A stretch of DNA of 64,000 bases from Haemaphysalis longicornis (taxonomy: Eukaryota; Arthropoda; Arachnida; Ixodida; Ixodidae), in assembly GCA_013339765.2 (NCBI GenBank), contig CM023448.1, positions 115,732,100 through 115,796,099 on the forward strand, in the 5' to 3' direction. A program made the position numbers and the translations under genes. Positions 8,951 through 20,913 of this stretch are shown in pieces (positions within the stretch are counted from its first letter, which is position 1; every line of letters starts with the position of its first letter). The notes below the pieces were generated by a model, which was not told the DNA's origin, searched no databases, and saw only the letters and a list, made by a program, of their open reading frames with translations.

Positions 8951-10740
8951 TTGCTAAGATAGACGTTGTTATCCTACAGCTAAGTGGACCCATAAATCAG
9001 ATTTCTGAGGCATTGTTGTCCTTCAATTAAATGGGCAACTCAAATAGATCTGGTGGAGGAGGGGGAACTGAATGCGTTCATCTGATCTAATGGATGGTTG
9101 GGTGGATTAGAGCCAGGAATGAGCGGTGTACGGTCCACTTGTTACTTACAAACTTGTTAATTCTTAAAAATTTCCTTCGCAGCCGATGACGCGGCAACTA
9201 TAGCCACTTCGCGCGTTTTTGTTCCCGCCCACGCCACTCTATGTAGAATGGGAGGCTACTATTCCTTATGCGTTGGTGCCGTGCCACCTGAAAACAAAAG
9301 AACTTTTCCATCCATTCCTAAAGAAAGTGAGAGAAGCGCGGAAGCTTTCTCGCATCAAAACTTCTCTTAACGTTCGTCCAATCGATCGTCAAACCTTCAA
9401 AATCCCAAATCGCAAACGGAGAACGAACCCATGCGACGATTTCTCGCGCACTGAGGTAAACGCATCTACGAAAGATCTAAATGTATGCCCGATACGTGGT
9501 TTATGAGATAAAAGTATGCTATTGTACTGCCTTCCTCCTTACGATGCGTGTGCTGTCTTATCTAGAACCGTTCCTTTTTCGCGATCTTAATTAAAAAAAA
9601 AACGTCGTTTTTGACACAATGGAAGGCTGGTTGTCACTCACCTGCCGTGTGTTGAGAGATCTTATCAGAGGTTCCCGGTCGACCAAACCTGTCTATGGGA
9701 AATGGATTAGATTTTTAACAGAACGCCGTCGGTCCCACTAAGAAAGCTTTCGCTTAAAAGTTTTGCTTCCTGTCAGCGCCCTTAAAAAGGGATGTCTTCT
9801 AAAAGTGTCTTCTTCGAAAAATCGCTACATCTACGCTTGTGGGGCTTAAAACGTTTGACGCGAAAGTGTTACTGCGGGCTATGCAATGTTGCGGAGTTCT
9901 GAGTGAGAGTACGGCAGTTTCAGTGTTTACAGCGTTTTCCGATGCTGCCCGGCTGGCTGCGGACGTGTCCGTGGCGTGGCCTTGATGCTTCTGTCTCCAG
10001 ATGTTCACGTGGGCTTCCCTCCGATGGCTAGGAAAAGGTCAGTTGCTGCGCATTTGCAGGTGTTCACTCCATAGGAGTGCCCGCTCTGAGCCTTGAGGGC
10101 AAAATATCGCAGTATGTCACGCTAATTCACTTCTTGGCGTGTTGTACTCGTCTCGTTTCGGTGTGATGGCGTCAGTTTGTCTGGTGCTCGTGGACATGGC
10201 TGGCAAGCACACCGAAATGGAGGGAATGTGCCTAAGTGCCGCCTTCACGTCAAAATGACCGCGTGCTGTCTTTTACCCGAATCACCGGACAAAACTAAAA
10301 GAAATTTCATCACCAGGAAAGAAACTTCAGCAGAATCACAGGTAAGATAACACCCACGAATTATGACTGAAAGTTCGCTTGGTGTGGAGGCGGGTATTTC
10401 CTACTCGTAAGCCTGAGGTGTTCCAATATTCTCGTTTGGCAATTATCGGATGGCTGTGTAGCTATCTGGGGAGAGGTGTGTTCCCGACTAGCAACTGCCG
10501 GAATGAGAGGTCTCCTCGGGTTACGGCGTCGGCCGCATACTTTGCCGTCCAGGGATTCGTGCTCGGTGTCCACACAATGCGGGTTTCGGCGTGCTTGGAA
10601 TGTCGATTGGATAAGCGCACGTTTTAGAAATTCGTCCTTTTTGCTAATTCCTGCGGGATGCTGGCGAGTCAGTGAGCACTGTGACGATGCTCTTGGTTTC
10701 CCGCCCTGGGTGATGGCAAAGCAAGACTAAAGAAAATCAT
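8951..10740. other. Unclassified spacer
   Basis: No supported gene. Small frames such as 9219-9506 lack motifs. Nothing repeat-like stands out beyond short A/T runs. Confidence 0.35.
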
Positions 10741-11065
10741 TGCACCCCCTCCTTCTAATGACCGCGATGGTTGAACGCGAAGCTTTTCTCGTGCCGGATA
10801 TCGTTGGTGGCCGTCTAAGCACCATGCACCCCTCTCCAATCCAAACCCTCTTCGGCCGTGTCAAATGGAGCAATCTGATAGACGCAGGCTTCATAACGCG
10901 AGGGACCCAGGTTCGATTCCCGGCCACGGGAAAGCGTTGTTTCTTTCGCTTCACCCACCATCATTCGTCAATTGTCATCCGAGAAAGTTGACTTTCCTGC
11001 AGGGCGTTTTTGCATTACAGACGCCATCACTGAGAACACTAAGGCTTCGCTTTAAAATTTACTAC
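10741..11065 (+). mobile_element. Composite tRNA-like SINE
   Basis: The left segment (10741-10830) begins TTGCACCCCCTCC and contains GCGATGGTTGAACGCGAAGC. The right segment carries an A-box-like TGGAGCAATCTG (10866-10877) and a B box GGTTCGATTCC (10910-10920), then TTCACCCACCATCATTC, GAGAAAGTTGACTTTCCTGC and the tail AACACTAAGGCTTCGCTTTAAA. The same order occurs at 57981-58275, so the two segments are one recurrent unit. It resembles tRNA-related tick SINEs such as the one called Ruka, but I could not verify that identity. Confidence 0.65.
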
Positions 11066-11194
11066 AACAGAAAAACAAGTTTAAACTTTTTCAAAATGCG
11101 ATAATTTACCATCCCTAGCTGACAGAATGGAACGGAAGGAAACCGTGGAAGGAGTACGGCGTTATATTAAAGATAAGAAGATCCCGTTGGCATT

Positions 11195-11610
11195 CTGCTG
11201 TCACGGCTCAACGCCGCCTGTATAAAACATTGCCTAAACGCGTGAGCAAAAAATGGCCAAACAGCCACTCTCCTGTTGCTCTCTCCTACCCTTTCCCGCT
11301 CCGTAGCCTTCCTAAGTGCTTTCATGTCCGCCTACCAGTGCCGCTTCTCGGAAACATGCAAAATAGTTTACAGTTTGTCTAGCGTTCCCCAGGCGGCGCT
11401 CCGACGCTTCGAGGCAAACTAACAGACACACGCTGTAGAAGTGGGTGCAGTGTTCGCGACTCGCGAGCATGACGTAAGGCGGAGCGTCTGCCGGCGCGCG
11501 CCACATAGCGGTGGGGAGTGGCTGAACTAAGCGTCCCTACCCTTCCCATTGGAAAGCGGGCGATGCGTCGGGCAATGTTTATACAGGCGGCGTTGCACGG
11601 CTAACGGCGT
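11195..11610. repeat. Inverted-repeat element (MITE or foldback)
   Basis: CAACGCCGCCTGTATAAA followed by ACATTGCC (11208-11234) recurs inverted as GGCAATGTTTATACAGGC then GGCGTTG (11571-11595). Weaker inverted similarity continues inward, for example AGCCACTCTCC at left and GGGGAGTGGCT at right. The spacer is about 330 bp and non-coding. Target duplications were not resolved. Confidence 0.5.
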
Positions 11611-11954
11611 TACTGGAAGATCACTTTACTAAAGCCGAGTGCGTTAACGCATATTTATATAGAATGTTTTCTGCTCAAAATTCTACTGTCGTGTCTCACT
11701 CACTTCCGCAATTGCCAGAAATGAATGACATTGTGTATTACCGAGCAGGGTTGTGACGTCATTTACTGAGTATCATGAACCCTCACTCCGCGCATAGCCC
11801 TGATGGCATCTCTAAACACATCGTAAACCGTGTGCCGCAGCCTAATTGGCTTTTTTTTTAGCCTTAATTTTGATATCTATCGCTCCAAATTGAAATGCTA
11901 CCCCGTGACTAGAAAAGAGCAAATGTCACACCCTGTACAAAGCTGAGGATCGAA

Positions 11955-12930
11955 ATCAGGTATGCAATTTAGACCAGTATCTTTAACGTCGGTTTACTGT
12001 AGGACACTTGAGCATATTTTGTACTCGTCCATATCGACACATATCGAAGCTAATCATTTCTTTTCGCCAGCGCAGCATGGTTTTCGCTCTGGTTTATCGT
12101 GTGTGACACAACTAACCGAGTTCATACAAGATGTTGCCTTCTCGTTTGACCAGGGCCAACAGGTAGACGCCGCATTTTTATATTTAAAAAAGGCGTTTGA
12201 CGTAGCGCCACACAACCTGACGATGTTGCATAAGTTATAACTTTTGGGTATCCCTTGTCGCTATCTTGATAGGTTAAAACAGTAGCTTACTGCACGTTAG
12301 CAATGGGTAGCCATAAGTGGCACGCCATCATCGCTCACTGAAGTTCTGTCTCACGTGCCGTAGGGATCAGTTCTTAGGCCGCTGCTTTTTTTTTTTTTTG
12401 TTTTTGTCAATGGTCAATGGCTCAATGGTATCCGGTGAAATGTTCGATTGTACTCTGATGACTACGTGTTGTACTACCCTGTCAAATGTGGTGATAATTC
12501 ACGCGTGTTGCAAGCAGATTTATTTAAGTCCCAAATTGTTGTGCGCAATGGCAGATGAATTTAAAGATAGCTTAAATGTTACCATGGAGCATTTACTAAT
12601 ACGAAAAAAACCACTGCAATGCAGCCATCTCTTAAACCATAATGTATTACAAAGTGCACAAGGAGTGAATATCTCGGTGTGCCATTGAACTGTTGGTTAC
12701 ATTGGACAGACTATATTCATGCAACAGCTGCAAAAGCCTCTCGGGTGTAGTACTTCAGAGAACTTTCAGAATCCCCTAAATAATTAAAGAAACACTTTAT
12801 TCCACCAACCATAGGCCTATTTTGGAATACGCATGCGCAGTGTGGGATCCGTATACGGAAGTGTTGAAAAAACATTCATAAAGGTTTCAGAAACATTCAG
12901 AAACATTCCAGCTAGATGCTTTATGCCGAA
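11955..12930 (+). pseudogene. CR1/L2-like LINE reverse transcriptase, decayed
   Basis: Plus-strand fragments in several frames follow the order of a CR1/L2-type RT. RPVSLTSVYCRTLEHI and SPAQHGFRSGLSCVTQL (palm/fingers) come first, then a degenerate motif A region (VDAAFLYLKKAFDVAPH), a broken SVLRPLL motif B region near 12365, a decayed YADD region near 12450, and the thumb motif PILEYACAVWDPYTE at about 12815-12860. Stops and indels separate every block, and a T-run has replaced part of motif B. The endonuclease is not visible, so this is a 5'-truncated old insertion. Confidence 0.7.
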
Positions 12931-13329
12931 AGAGATATTGGGCGGGATGTTAACTTGATAGGCAAAGCTAAGGGCAGGGATCACGGTACAGTAAGCTGCA
13001 GAATAAAACTAGGTTTTATAAGAGAAAGAACGAACCTACTAAAAAAGGTAAACCAAACCTGGCAATTACCAAGAGACGGGGCGGCCGTAGTTTTGAATAA
13101 CGATAAAGAGCACATTTAGGATAGACGTATTGAAGTACAGCCTAAATGCAACAACCACGTAACCAGCAGTAACTGTAGGCGGTCGAGGACCATAAAAAGG
13201 AAACTGGTTACCTATCTTAGAAAACGAAGGAACACTCTGAAAAACGGAAAACTATGAAGGTGTCGAGACAGAAGGAGCAAACCATACCGGTGGAGCTGTA
13301 AATTGAGGAAAAGAGGCAAGTTCGTTGTG

Positions 13330-13985
13330 TTACGTTCGTGCCCATAAAGTGGCAAAGATTGAAAGAAACATTAACCAGAGGCGGGAGCTTAAGGAAACAA
13401 AGAAGGAGCTGGCTATTGGTGGAGATAGAGTGTATGAACTGAGAGACAAAACTTGTTACATAACAACAGCATGTATGATGTAACTAACGCAGCTGAAAAG
13501 TTCTATGCCTATTTTTTAATTTTTACTCTACCAACGTCAAGCGAGGAAGCAGTGCTCAACGGGCTAACAGTAACTAATGACGAGGCAGGAAGGCGCTTAT
13601 ATGGCATAAAGAGAAGGGAAGCTGCAGGTGACAACGGAATAACCGGATCTATTAAGTGTGGTGGTGATGTACCGTCATTACTCCCAGAATTCCCCTGCAC
13701 ATTCATTGCGACACTTTACTGCAGAAAGTTCAAACCGAATCCCAATTAGATAGAAAGGTGATTTTACAGAGCTTAATCATTACAGCCCCATCAGGCTATC
13801 CGGTGATGAATAAAAGTTGTTAACTATAGTTAACCACCTAGTAGAAATCCTATGTTTCGCACAACCAAGGAAACAGGCTGGATTTAGTAAAGGCGACTCA
13901 ACAACGGGTCCCACTGATTCCATCAACAGGAGAAATTCACGGAGTATAATAAACCGGCGTTTACAGAGTGCTTAAGTCTTGCGTT
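13330..13985 (+). pseudogene. RTE-like LINE reverse transcriptase fragment
   Basis: The segment begins with a linker of the kind that joins endonuclease and RT in RTE-clade elements (KIERNINQRRELKETKKE, then GDRVYELRDKTC). It continues with REAAGDNGITGSIKCGG, equivalent to the APGxDGITxxLLKxGG motif. After frame changes comes a degraded NxYRPISL region and finally QPRKQAGFSKGDSTT, the conserved QAGFRKGxSTxDH motif of RTE elements, followed by REFTEYNKPAF-like sequence. No catalytic YADD remains. Several stops make it inactive. Confidence 0.65.
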
Positions 13986-14479
13986 TGGTATACACCGCCG
14001 TAGGGATAGAAGCATTCAAGGACCAGAGGGAATAGAGAAAGCGGTCACGCGACTCATGGAGGACACATAGCACGATGTATGGGCACAAGAACCTTGCGTG
14101 AGATGAGTAGGTAGGTTTCCAATTAGGAAGTGCGTCAGGCAATGGATACCGTCTCACAGAAATTATTTACAGCAACGCCTAGGGAGTAACTGGTTTGACC
14201 GGTATGAGTGAAAAACACTAGTCAACGGAGAATACCTAAGCCACTAGAGATTTGAGATGACGCTGTCCAGTTCAATGAATAGGCGAATGCCTGTTTCTTC
14301 GCAATCTGAAATCGAAGGGGGGAAAATAAGTATGAATAGTTCAAAATGAATTGAAATATTCGAAAGTAATGTTGCATTGAACCGTTTCAAGGAATTCGTC
14401 CACCTTCGCAATTGAGATGCGTAGACCAGAAACACCGGAGCTGGTTATCTTCACTAGCTTTAACTTGGCTTTTCTTAGG

Positions 14480-14752
14480 TCTGCCCCTTTCCTTGAGAGA
14501 AGCGACGGTTAAAGAGCGGAGCTTTCTCTATGCATGCTGAAATAAACCAAAGTCCACAGTCCATCCTCCTCAAGCCCAAAATCCAAACTGCCAAGGTCCG
14601 AAGCCAACGCTTCGCGCTGCAAACCCAAAGGAAATCCTGAGCGACCCGAATGCGATGATAGCGCAGCCGGATAGACGCCGAATTTCAATAAGGCGAGGGA
14701 GCCAGGTTCGATAGCGACCACGCGAAGCGCTTATTTCTTTTATTGAGGCGCG
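14480..14752 (+). mobile_element. Composite tRNA-like SINE, diverged copy
   Basis: Contains GACGGTTAAAGAGCGGAGC (cf. left segment of the composite SINE), an A box TAGCGCAGCCGG at 14659-14670 that fits the Pol III consensus, GATAGACGCCG, and a B-box-like GGTTCGATAGC at 14705-14715. It ends in a T-rich stretch before 14750. Confidence 0.55.
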
Positions 14753-14869
14753 CACTCCCTACACGGGCACGAAGGCTGCTTGCCTCCTCGCCACTTTTCC
14801 GCACGTCTTATCATTTTCAGCCATTGTCGCAGCTCCCACGGCTGAAGTACCGTCGAGAGACACGCCTGC

Positions 14870-15895
14870 GGTGACATCGTTCTTCCCGTTGTGGTGCCTG
14901 GCAACGCCGGAGATTCGTCTCCATGTTCCGGGTATTCGAAAGGCCGACTTGCCACCACTGGCTCTCAGACAGTTTTTCATGCAGTTACGGTACGAACAAC
15001 ACAATGACCGGAAGCATATATACACAGATGGTTCTGTGACGTCCTCGAGCTCGGCAGGGGCGGTGGTTATACCATCAGAATCAACCAAATTCGATTCCGT
15101 GCTGCCCATTCCACGATCTGCCATCCGTGCAGCTATCCGTGAAGCTCTTCAAAGCATTATAGAAGCTTCTCCCAAAAAATGGCCTATTCTTACCGACTCC
15201 AAAGGCGTCCTGCATAGTTTCCGAGCAGCCCTGCTCTGCGGTCCTTTCCACCAACTGGAGACAGATATTCTATAATTATTTCACCACGCTGTCATGGAGG
15301 ACCATAATATTTTATTCCAATGGCTGCCAAGTCACTGTGGAATAACCGGCATTGTTTTGGCTGATGCAGCTGCCCGGACAGGTCATGACAGTGAAAGGAC
15401 CATCTTGCTTCCGCTTTCAAGGACTGATGCCGCTAGGGTGCTTCGTCAGTACACGCGCAGTACCTCCATTGCTCAATGGAATACACCGGAATTTGTGCAT
15501 CCACGCCTCCACAACCAGGACCCTCTACTCCAGCGCCATATTCCGTGTGGGCTGTCTTGATCACAGTGTATTTAACTTTGTACACTGTGGTTGGGAGTGG
15601 CCTTCACGAAAGCCTATTCCTTCCTCATTGGGATCGCCAGTAGTGCCCACTGCGACGCCTGCGAGGTTGAAGAGACAATCGAACATGTGCTTTGTTGTTG
15701 TCCCCAGTATTATCGGAAAGACGTGTTTTGGCCGCCGAGCTCAGCCGATTGGATAATGAACCGTTCAAAGTATATACTATTCTAGGACATCGACCCCTAC
15801 AATCAGCTTCGCAGAAGGCAACAAAAGCCCTTTTGCGTTTCGTGAAGGACACACGCTTGGATGAAAGACTATACTGCCCACCAAGGAACTAAAGT
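14870..15895 (+). pseudogene. RNase H and zinc C-terminus of an I-like LINE
   Basis: The 134-codon frame from 14871 contains IYTDGSVTSSSSAGA (first RNase H Asp) and PILTDSKGVLHSF (third Asp). The next frame (15294-15560) has LFQWLPSHCGITGI and LADAAARTGH (His and final Asp region). A third frame (15591-15785) carries GVAFTKAYSF and the cluster CDACEVEETIEHVLCCCPQY, a CCHC-type terminal zinc motif, followed by a helical end ALLRFVKDTRLDERL. Frame shifts and stops separate the parts. RT and endonuclease are missing, so the copy is 5' truncated. It abuts the SINE on its left. Confidence 0.75.
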
Positions 15896-18242
15896 GTGCG
15901 CTGCCCCGCTCCCATCCCGTCTTTTTTCCTGCCCTATCTTTCATCCCCTGAACATCCCTTCTCCAGTGCCGAATAGCAATCCGGGCCCCAAGCCTCGATA
16001 ACCTCTCGGCCTTTCCGTTCGCTTTTCTCTTCCTCCTGGTCTAGTATTTTCATCCTCTCTACTTCGCCGATGGTAATAGTTCTCTGTTAACGATCCGCAC
16101 GGAAGGAAGAAAGCTTAAAAAGCTGCGCTGTTAAAAGCCCAACTGCAGGTTGATCTAGAACTAATAACTATGCGGCTATGAACGAAGACACCAGAAACCA
16201 GAGTCTCCACGTTGGCATTTAGGATCTGCACGCTTTTGCCTTCCTGGCCTTTAAACAATAGTTGAGCTCCTTGCGAGGTTTCTCACTGTTTTTTTTTTTC
16301 AGTAAATGTATAGACACAATTTCAACTAGCCTGGCCAACAGCGGCGTGTGGTGCTTGGCGCGAGTAGGTTCTCGGCGCCTCCGCAAGAAACAGTGTATCA
16401 CGCCCAGAAGAAAAGCATATAAAAAGGATTTGTTCTTTTTTGCACCCTGTTTCAATCTCGAGAGCCCGTTTCGACAACACCGTAGAAGGACCACACGCAT
16501 CACTCAAATGCGGTCACTCACTTCTCAATTCCACTCTCTACAGCTAGCCGACCGTTTGACAACGTTGCGTGCGCGATAGGTACTCGTTTGACTCCGCCCA
16601 CTCAAGCGCCTCCCTCTTTTCTTCCGGCTTTTTTTTTTTTCGAACCGTCCACCGACTTTCAGTGACCGGTGGAGTACTTGGAAGGGTGGAGTACCCTTCT
16701 TTCCCTCTTCCATCTTCTGTACTCCGTCTCACGGCGCCCTCGAACCCTATAAAAGTAGCTGGCTATTTATTAATTTTGATCGTTCTTTTTTGTTTCGGCT
16801 TCGGTCGCTTCTCTTTCTCCTCAACACTCGCGATCAAGAAGCTTCTCTCCTCTTTCCCGACACCTTTCTGTTTCCGATTTCCGCCGGCCTGGGCTTTTAA
16901 CGTTCGCGAAACGCTTGCTGTTTTTACTTTATCGAAGCGCTAGACTCGAGAGTTCGATTGGCAACAGCGGACGGGCGTTTGAACTCTGAGCTGTAAACTT
17001 GATCAAGAGTGCGGGGGTGAACCAAGAATCGGCTTTCTCCGCGCGCGGAAAGGAAAGGGGGCGGTAAGAGTCGCATTCGCGGGGCGCATTTGGCCCCTTA
17101 TTTCGCTGCGTATACTTTTCGCTTTTCTCGTTTACGGTATGGAGTACGCGTTAAAGCGCAGTGAAAAACGAACGGTCCCGAGTGCCGAGACCGCGGTGGA
17201 AATCTCTTATCTCTCCTTTAGGACCACGTCCAGTGTTCGCGTGCGGTGTTATACCGGGCACGCATCAGGCTGGCTTTTATTTTATAAATAATGGAAAGCG
17301 ATAAGAGATATGAGAAGCGCTGACACTAACATTGTTTTTTTTTTTCTTCAGTGATGGGGAGTGTTTCTTCTCATTTTTTATTCTTCGCGACCGCTTTCTT
17401 TTTCTTCCGACGCTTTTTACCCAGCCTACAGGTCGCGTGCCGTATTTTCGGCGTCGACTGAGCTTTATAAATAATAGAGCCGGCGATAAGACGTTTCTGG
17501 AACGTTTCCCAATCCTTTAGCTTGAGTTTGAAGTTTCGGCGCGGCACCTCAGCCCTAACTTCATTTATCAAGCGCCCCACTCCTCTGCGTCATTTTTTTA
17601 AAGCTGCTGTTGTACTCCCCATGAAAGCGGCAAAGAAGTGAAAGCTGCCCGTGTTACGAATCTCAATCCCGCGCAATTCACTGCTATTTTTTTTACAAAC
17701 GTTTATTTTTGCAGCTCTTTCGTTTCCACGTGTGCCAGACGCACTGTTTTTTGTACTCTGCAATTGCGGGTTCGTGTGGATTGCGGGTTTGGAAAGCCTC
17801 GTGCGGGAATGCATTTCGCCGATAGACATTACACGTGCGCATGGCAAGGCCAAACCCCTTCGGGTGCCCCACTGCACTCCTGTTCTTCATTTCTGCCCCT
17901 AGTCATCATTCATTCATCAACAGCATTTGTTCGTCCGTTAATGGAAGAATACGGATAGCTTTAAGGTACTCATATCCCTTGTTAGCATCATACATTTCAT
18001 GCCAGCAAATATTCTTATCTCATCAATCTACTAATCATATTATGACCCCAGAACTCATATTCTCTGTGAACGTGTCCTGTGCTCAATAGTTTTGTGCTCG
18101 CATCGGCTCGGGTACATTCGATTGAATATTAGGGTGTGCGGGAACAACTCTGTTTGAATCTGCCAGCGTGCTGCGTGCCACTTTTTCATAAGCTTAGGTT
18201 ATGGCTCGGGGAAGCGGTCTTTCGTATGAGTAGTACTTCATT
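15896..18242. other. Unclassified region, pyrimidine-rich in part
   Basis: No gene I can support. There are several poly(T) tracts followed by CAG (for example near 17330-17350) that resemble splice acceptors. A short motif TTTATAAATAAT with GCGATAAGA nearby occurs twice (about 17282-17306 and 17464-17491). A TATA-like site lies at 16748. Confidence 0.35.
16748..16755 (+). promoter_or_regulatory. TATA-box-like sequence
   Basis: TATAAAAG lies in a CTCGAACCC context with pyrimidine-rich sequence downstream. It matches the core promoter consensus, but no downstream gene is evident, so it may be chance or a relic promoter. Confidence 0.2.
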
Positions 18243-18443
18243 TTATCTGCATGCAGTGTTCTCCTCCGCGGTTGTGGTCCGGTGTGACGAAGCTCGGGCC
18301 TGCTGTTGGGCAAACTCAGCGCCCTCCATTGCGGAGTGGGCCGGAACCCAGATTAATTTTACCAGCACGCCTTCCGTACGTCCTTTCCTGCTCAGCACCC
18401 GAAACAGCCAATTCAGAAAACCAACCCCACTGAAAGCTTCCAT
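18243..18443 (-). pseudogene. RNase H fragment of an I-like LINE
   Basis: A 66-codon minus-strand frame contains KLIWVPAHSAMEGAEFAQQQ followed by ARASSHR. This is the RNase H His-loop and final segment, almost the same as WVPAHSAVEGNAFAHQQAR in the LINE at 23.8-25.1 kb. Nothing else of the element is left, so this is a small relic of the same or a sister family in opposite orientation. Confidence 0.65.
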
Positions 18444-18934
18444 ACGCCTGCTGTGAGCCTGTGACTCTGGTCCTGTCAGCAGGTATTGCGAGGGTCAAGA
18501 CAATCCCCAGTCCTTTGCTTTATCGGCGTCGATTTTTCTTTCCATGCATCACGCACGTTAGTAGCCGTTCTTAAGTGGTCACCGCTGTGGTCGCCCTGCT
18601 TGTTTATTGGTCTTTGGATGCGTCCATGAAGACCACGTTCTCCTCCGTATGCATTAAAGCGGCTCTGTTAGGTAACATCGTCATGTGCGACCACAAAGCA
18701 TGTGCAGATGCAGCCCGACCAGCAAATGTCCGTCCCCGATTCTACTCTAGCGTTCTATAGCTGCTGCCATGCGCCACCGAGTGTTTCGACCAACTTTTAA
18801 CGCTTCAGGATAATTCTAGTGCCATGCGCTAGGTGGTGCCCCATGCAGCACACGAAGGCCAGGCTCGCTAGTGTTAAATTTCCGCGTCTACAGATGCCTA
18901 TGTAGGGGTCTTCGCCCCACCCCCTATATATATA

Positions 18935-19707
18935 CAGTAGACTCTCGATAAACGGAACTTCAAGGGACCGGAAAAATTAGTTCCGTTTAACAGGAGTTCC
19001 GTTTACTGAGAGAGATGTTCTAAGGTGCAAATTTATGTGCGTACACACTTCTAAGGTCATTTCATGGAACTCTAACCACTAGAAAGTGACTGTAGCTGAT
19101 AGTTTTCAGAAAGCAAGAAAACTACAAGAAGCGTAGGCACAGCATTCACAAAGTTGATTTGGCAACAATGAGTCGCTGTGCACTACAAAATGCGTCAATT
19201 ATTTTTGTTTGAGTCCTTGCAACTGCATCTTCACGGAGGCTAGAGGCCTCAACTTCGCGAGTGCTTACGAGCCACCGAATTTAGAAGACGGCAACGTGGT
19301 AATGAAGGACGAATAGCACAACGATGGCACGAACGAGGCGACAGGAGGTGAGCCCTGTAGCCTCGGCGTCTAGAATCGAGACCGAACGACTGGAACAAGA
19401 ACAGCGATGTTGCATTCGTTGCGCTAACACGGCTAACCACTTACGAGATGAGGCTTACAGGCCAACAAGGCTAAAAAAGCATGGAGGAAGAAAAAAAAAA
19501 CAAGAACGAAACAGCCGGAACCGTAAAAAGCTGATTCTCATGCCAGTGGATTTCACAAGAAGTTCCATTTCTGGTTCCGTTTACACGGTGATGCGGAAAT
19601 TTTAGTTCCGATTACCGAGAGTTTTTTTACGTTATCTGAATACCAAACCAACCGAATTCCAGGCAAATGTTCTGTCTAAGCGATTTCCGTTTATCGAGAT
19701 TCTACTG
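18935..19707 (-). mobile_element. pogo/Tigger-type element, non-autonomous
   Basis: The left terminus CAGTAGACTCTCGATAAACG at 18935 is mirrored by CGTTTATCGAGATTCTACTG ending at 19707, with TA on both outer sides (18933-18934, 19708-19709). Subterminal repeats of the AGTTCCGTTTA type occur inside both ends. The 773-bp interior retains a transposase C-terminus on the minus strand, so the element is an internal-deletion derivative. Its termini differ from those of the 1873-2803 element, indicating a separate family. Confidence 0.75.
19146..19300 (-). pseudogene. Tigger transposase C-terminal tail
   Basis: On the minus strand a frame passing 19259 reads EVEASSLREDAVARTQTKII then DAFC and stops at 19146. 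TQTKIIDAF corresponds to the QTKITDFF closing motif of pogo-family transposases. No ATG or catalytic part remains. Confidence 0.55.
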
Positions 19708-19713
19708 TATATA

Positions 19714-19727
19714 CACACACACACAAC

Positions 19728-19793
<66 letters not shown>

Positions 19794-19822
19794 TATATAT
19801 ATAGATATATATATATATATAT
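19714..19822. repeat. (CA)n / (TA)n microsatellite
   Basis: An AC-rich stretch with interruptions is followed by a long AT tract. It directly abuts the end of one Tigger element and the start of another relic. Confidence 0.9.
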
Positions 19823-20800
19823 AGAACACGGGTATATCGAATTATTGTCTATATCGAACTCATGAATTATCCCTTGAAAATTATCTGAAAAGTATAGGAA
19901 TTCGTACGTTTATATCGATCGGTATTTTTCCCAACATTGGGTAATCGAACGCCGCGCGAGCTTTCTTCGGCGGTCGCTGCACCCCCGATTTCCACGGTCG
20001 CTTAGTTTCGCTGAAACGCAGGGACAGAAGCCGGGGCCTCGGAGCGTCACGCTGCCTGCCTTCTCATGGAGCGTCAACTGCTCGGCCAACCAAACCACCT
20101 GCGAGCTCGACAACATCGAGCTCAAGTTTCTGCCTCCGAACACAACAGCCAGGCTGCAGCCGCTCGACCACTCGACTAAGTCGTTCAACGTTGGGTACAG
20201 GAGGCGACTCCTCGGTAGGCTTTTGATGAACCTCCGCGTGGGCACCGAGCTTAAAGTTGACCAGCTGGGGGCCATACACATGATGACGGGTGCCTGGAAC
20301 AGCGTAAAGCAGAGTGTGGCCAACTGCTTCCGGAAGGCAGGCTTCGTGACGTCTGAATTTTAGGAAGCTTGCGAAGACGGCGACGACGACGAAGAGGGCA
20401 TGGACGACACGTTCGCGAGCTGTCGCCCTTTTCCCGGCTGCTGTTCCAGCCGCAGTGTCTACCGGCAACTTCGTGAACGCTGACACACTAGCGCCGGTGA
20501 CGAGGATATCGTAGCTGCGGTTGCAGGAACCCAAGTATAACTCGATGGCGAAGATATCCGGACGGGATACACGATATCCACCGGTGAACTGGCGGCTGCG
20601 TTCAGCTTCATACGTAGTTGCGGCGACATGGAAGGAACTGGGCTGTCGCACCTGATATCCTCGAGAAGATCGAGACCAGCGTCTTTATTCCATATAAAGG
20701 ACGAAGAAGCAGGCCAAGATCAGCGATTTCTTTTCACGCAAATATCCTGTTGCGTCGTTAGTGCGGATATTGTCATTCTTGAATATATGGTCGTCCGCCA
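19823..20800 (+). pseudogene. Tigger/pogo transposase, C-terminal third
   Basis: In plus orientation, near 20050-20363, a frame reads VNCSANQTTCELDNIELKF, then LPPNTTARLQPLDHSTK. This is the DDE_1 region around the second and third catalytic acids (consensus DNCxAH and LPPNTTSxLQPLDQ). LGAIHMMTGAWNSVKQS and VANCFRKAGFVTSEF then a stop close the domain. A later frame near 20700-20740 ends in KKQAKISDFFSR, the typical Tigger C-terminus. The upstream catalytic Asp and the HTH domains are absent, and the DNC Asp is replaced by Val-Asn, so it is dead. TA microsatellites occupy the places where the inverted repeats should be. Confidence 0.8.
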
Positions 20801-20805
20801 CAGGT

Positions 20806-20835
20806 ATATATATATATTTTCATATATATATATAT

Positions 20836-20909
<74 letters not shown>
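20806..20909. repeat. (TA)n microsatellite
   Basis: Long TA tract with one TTCGATA interruption at about 20835. Confidence 0.9.
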
Positions 20910-20913
<4 letters not shown>

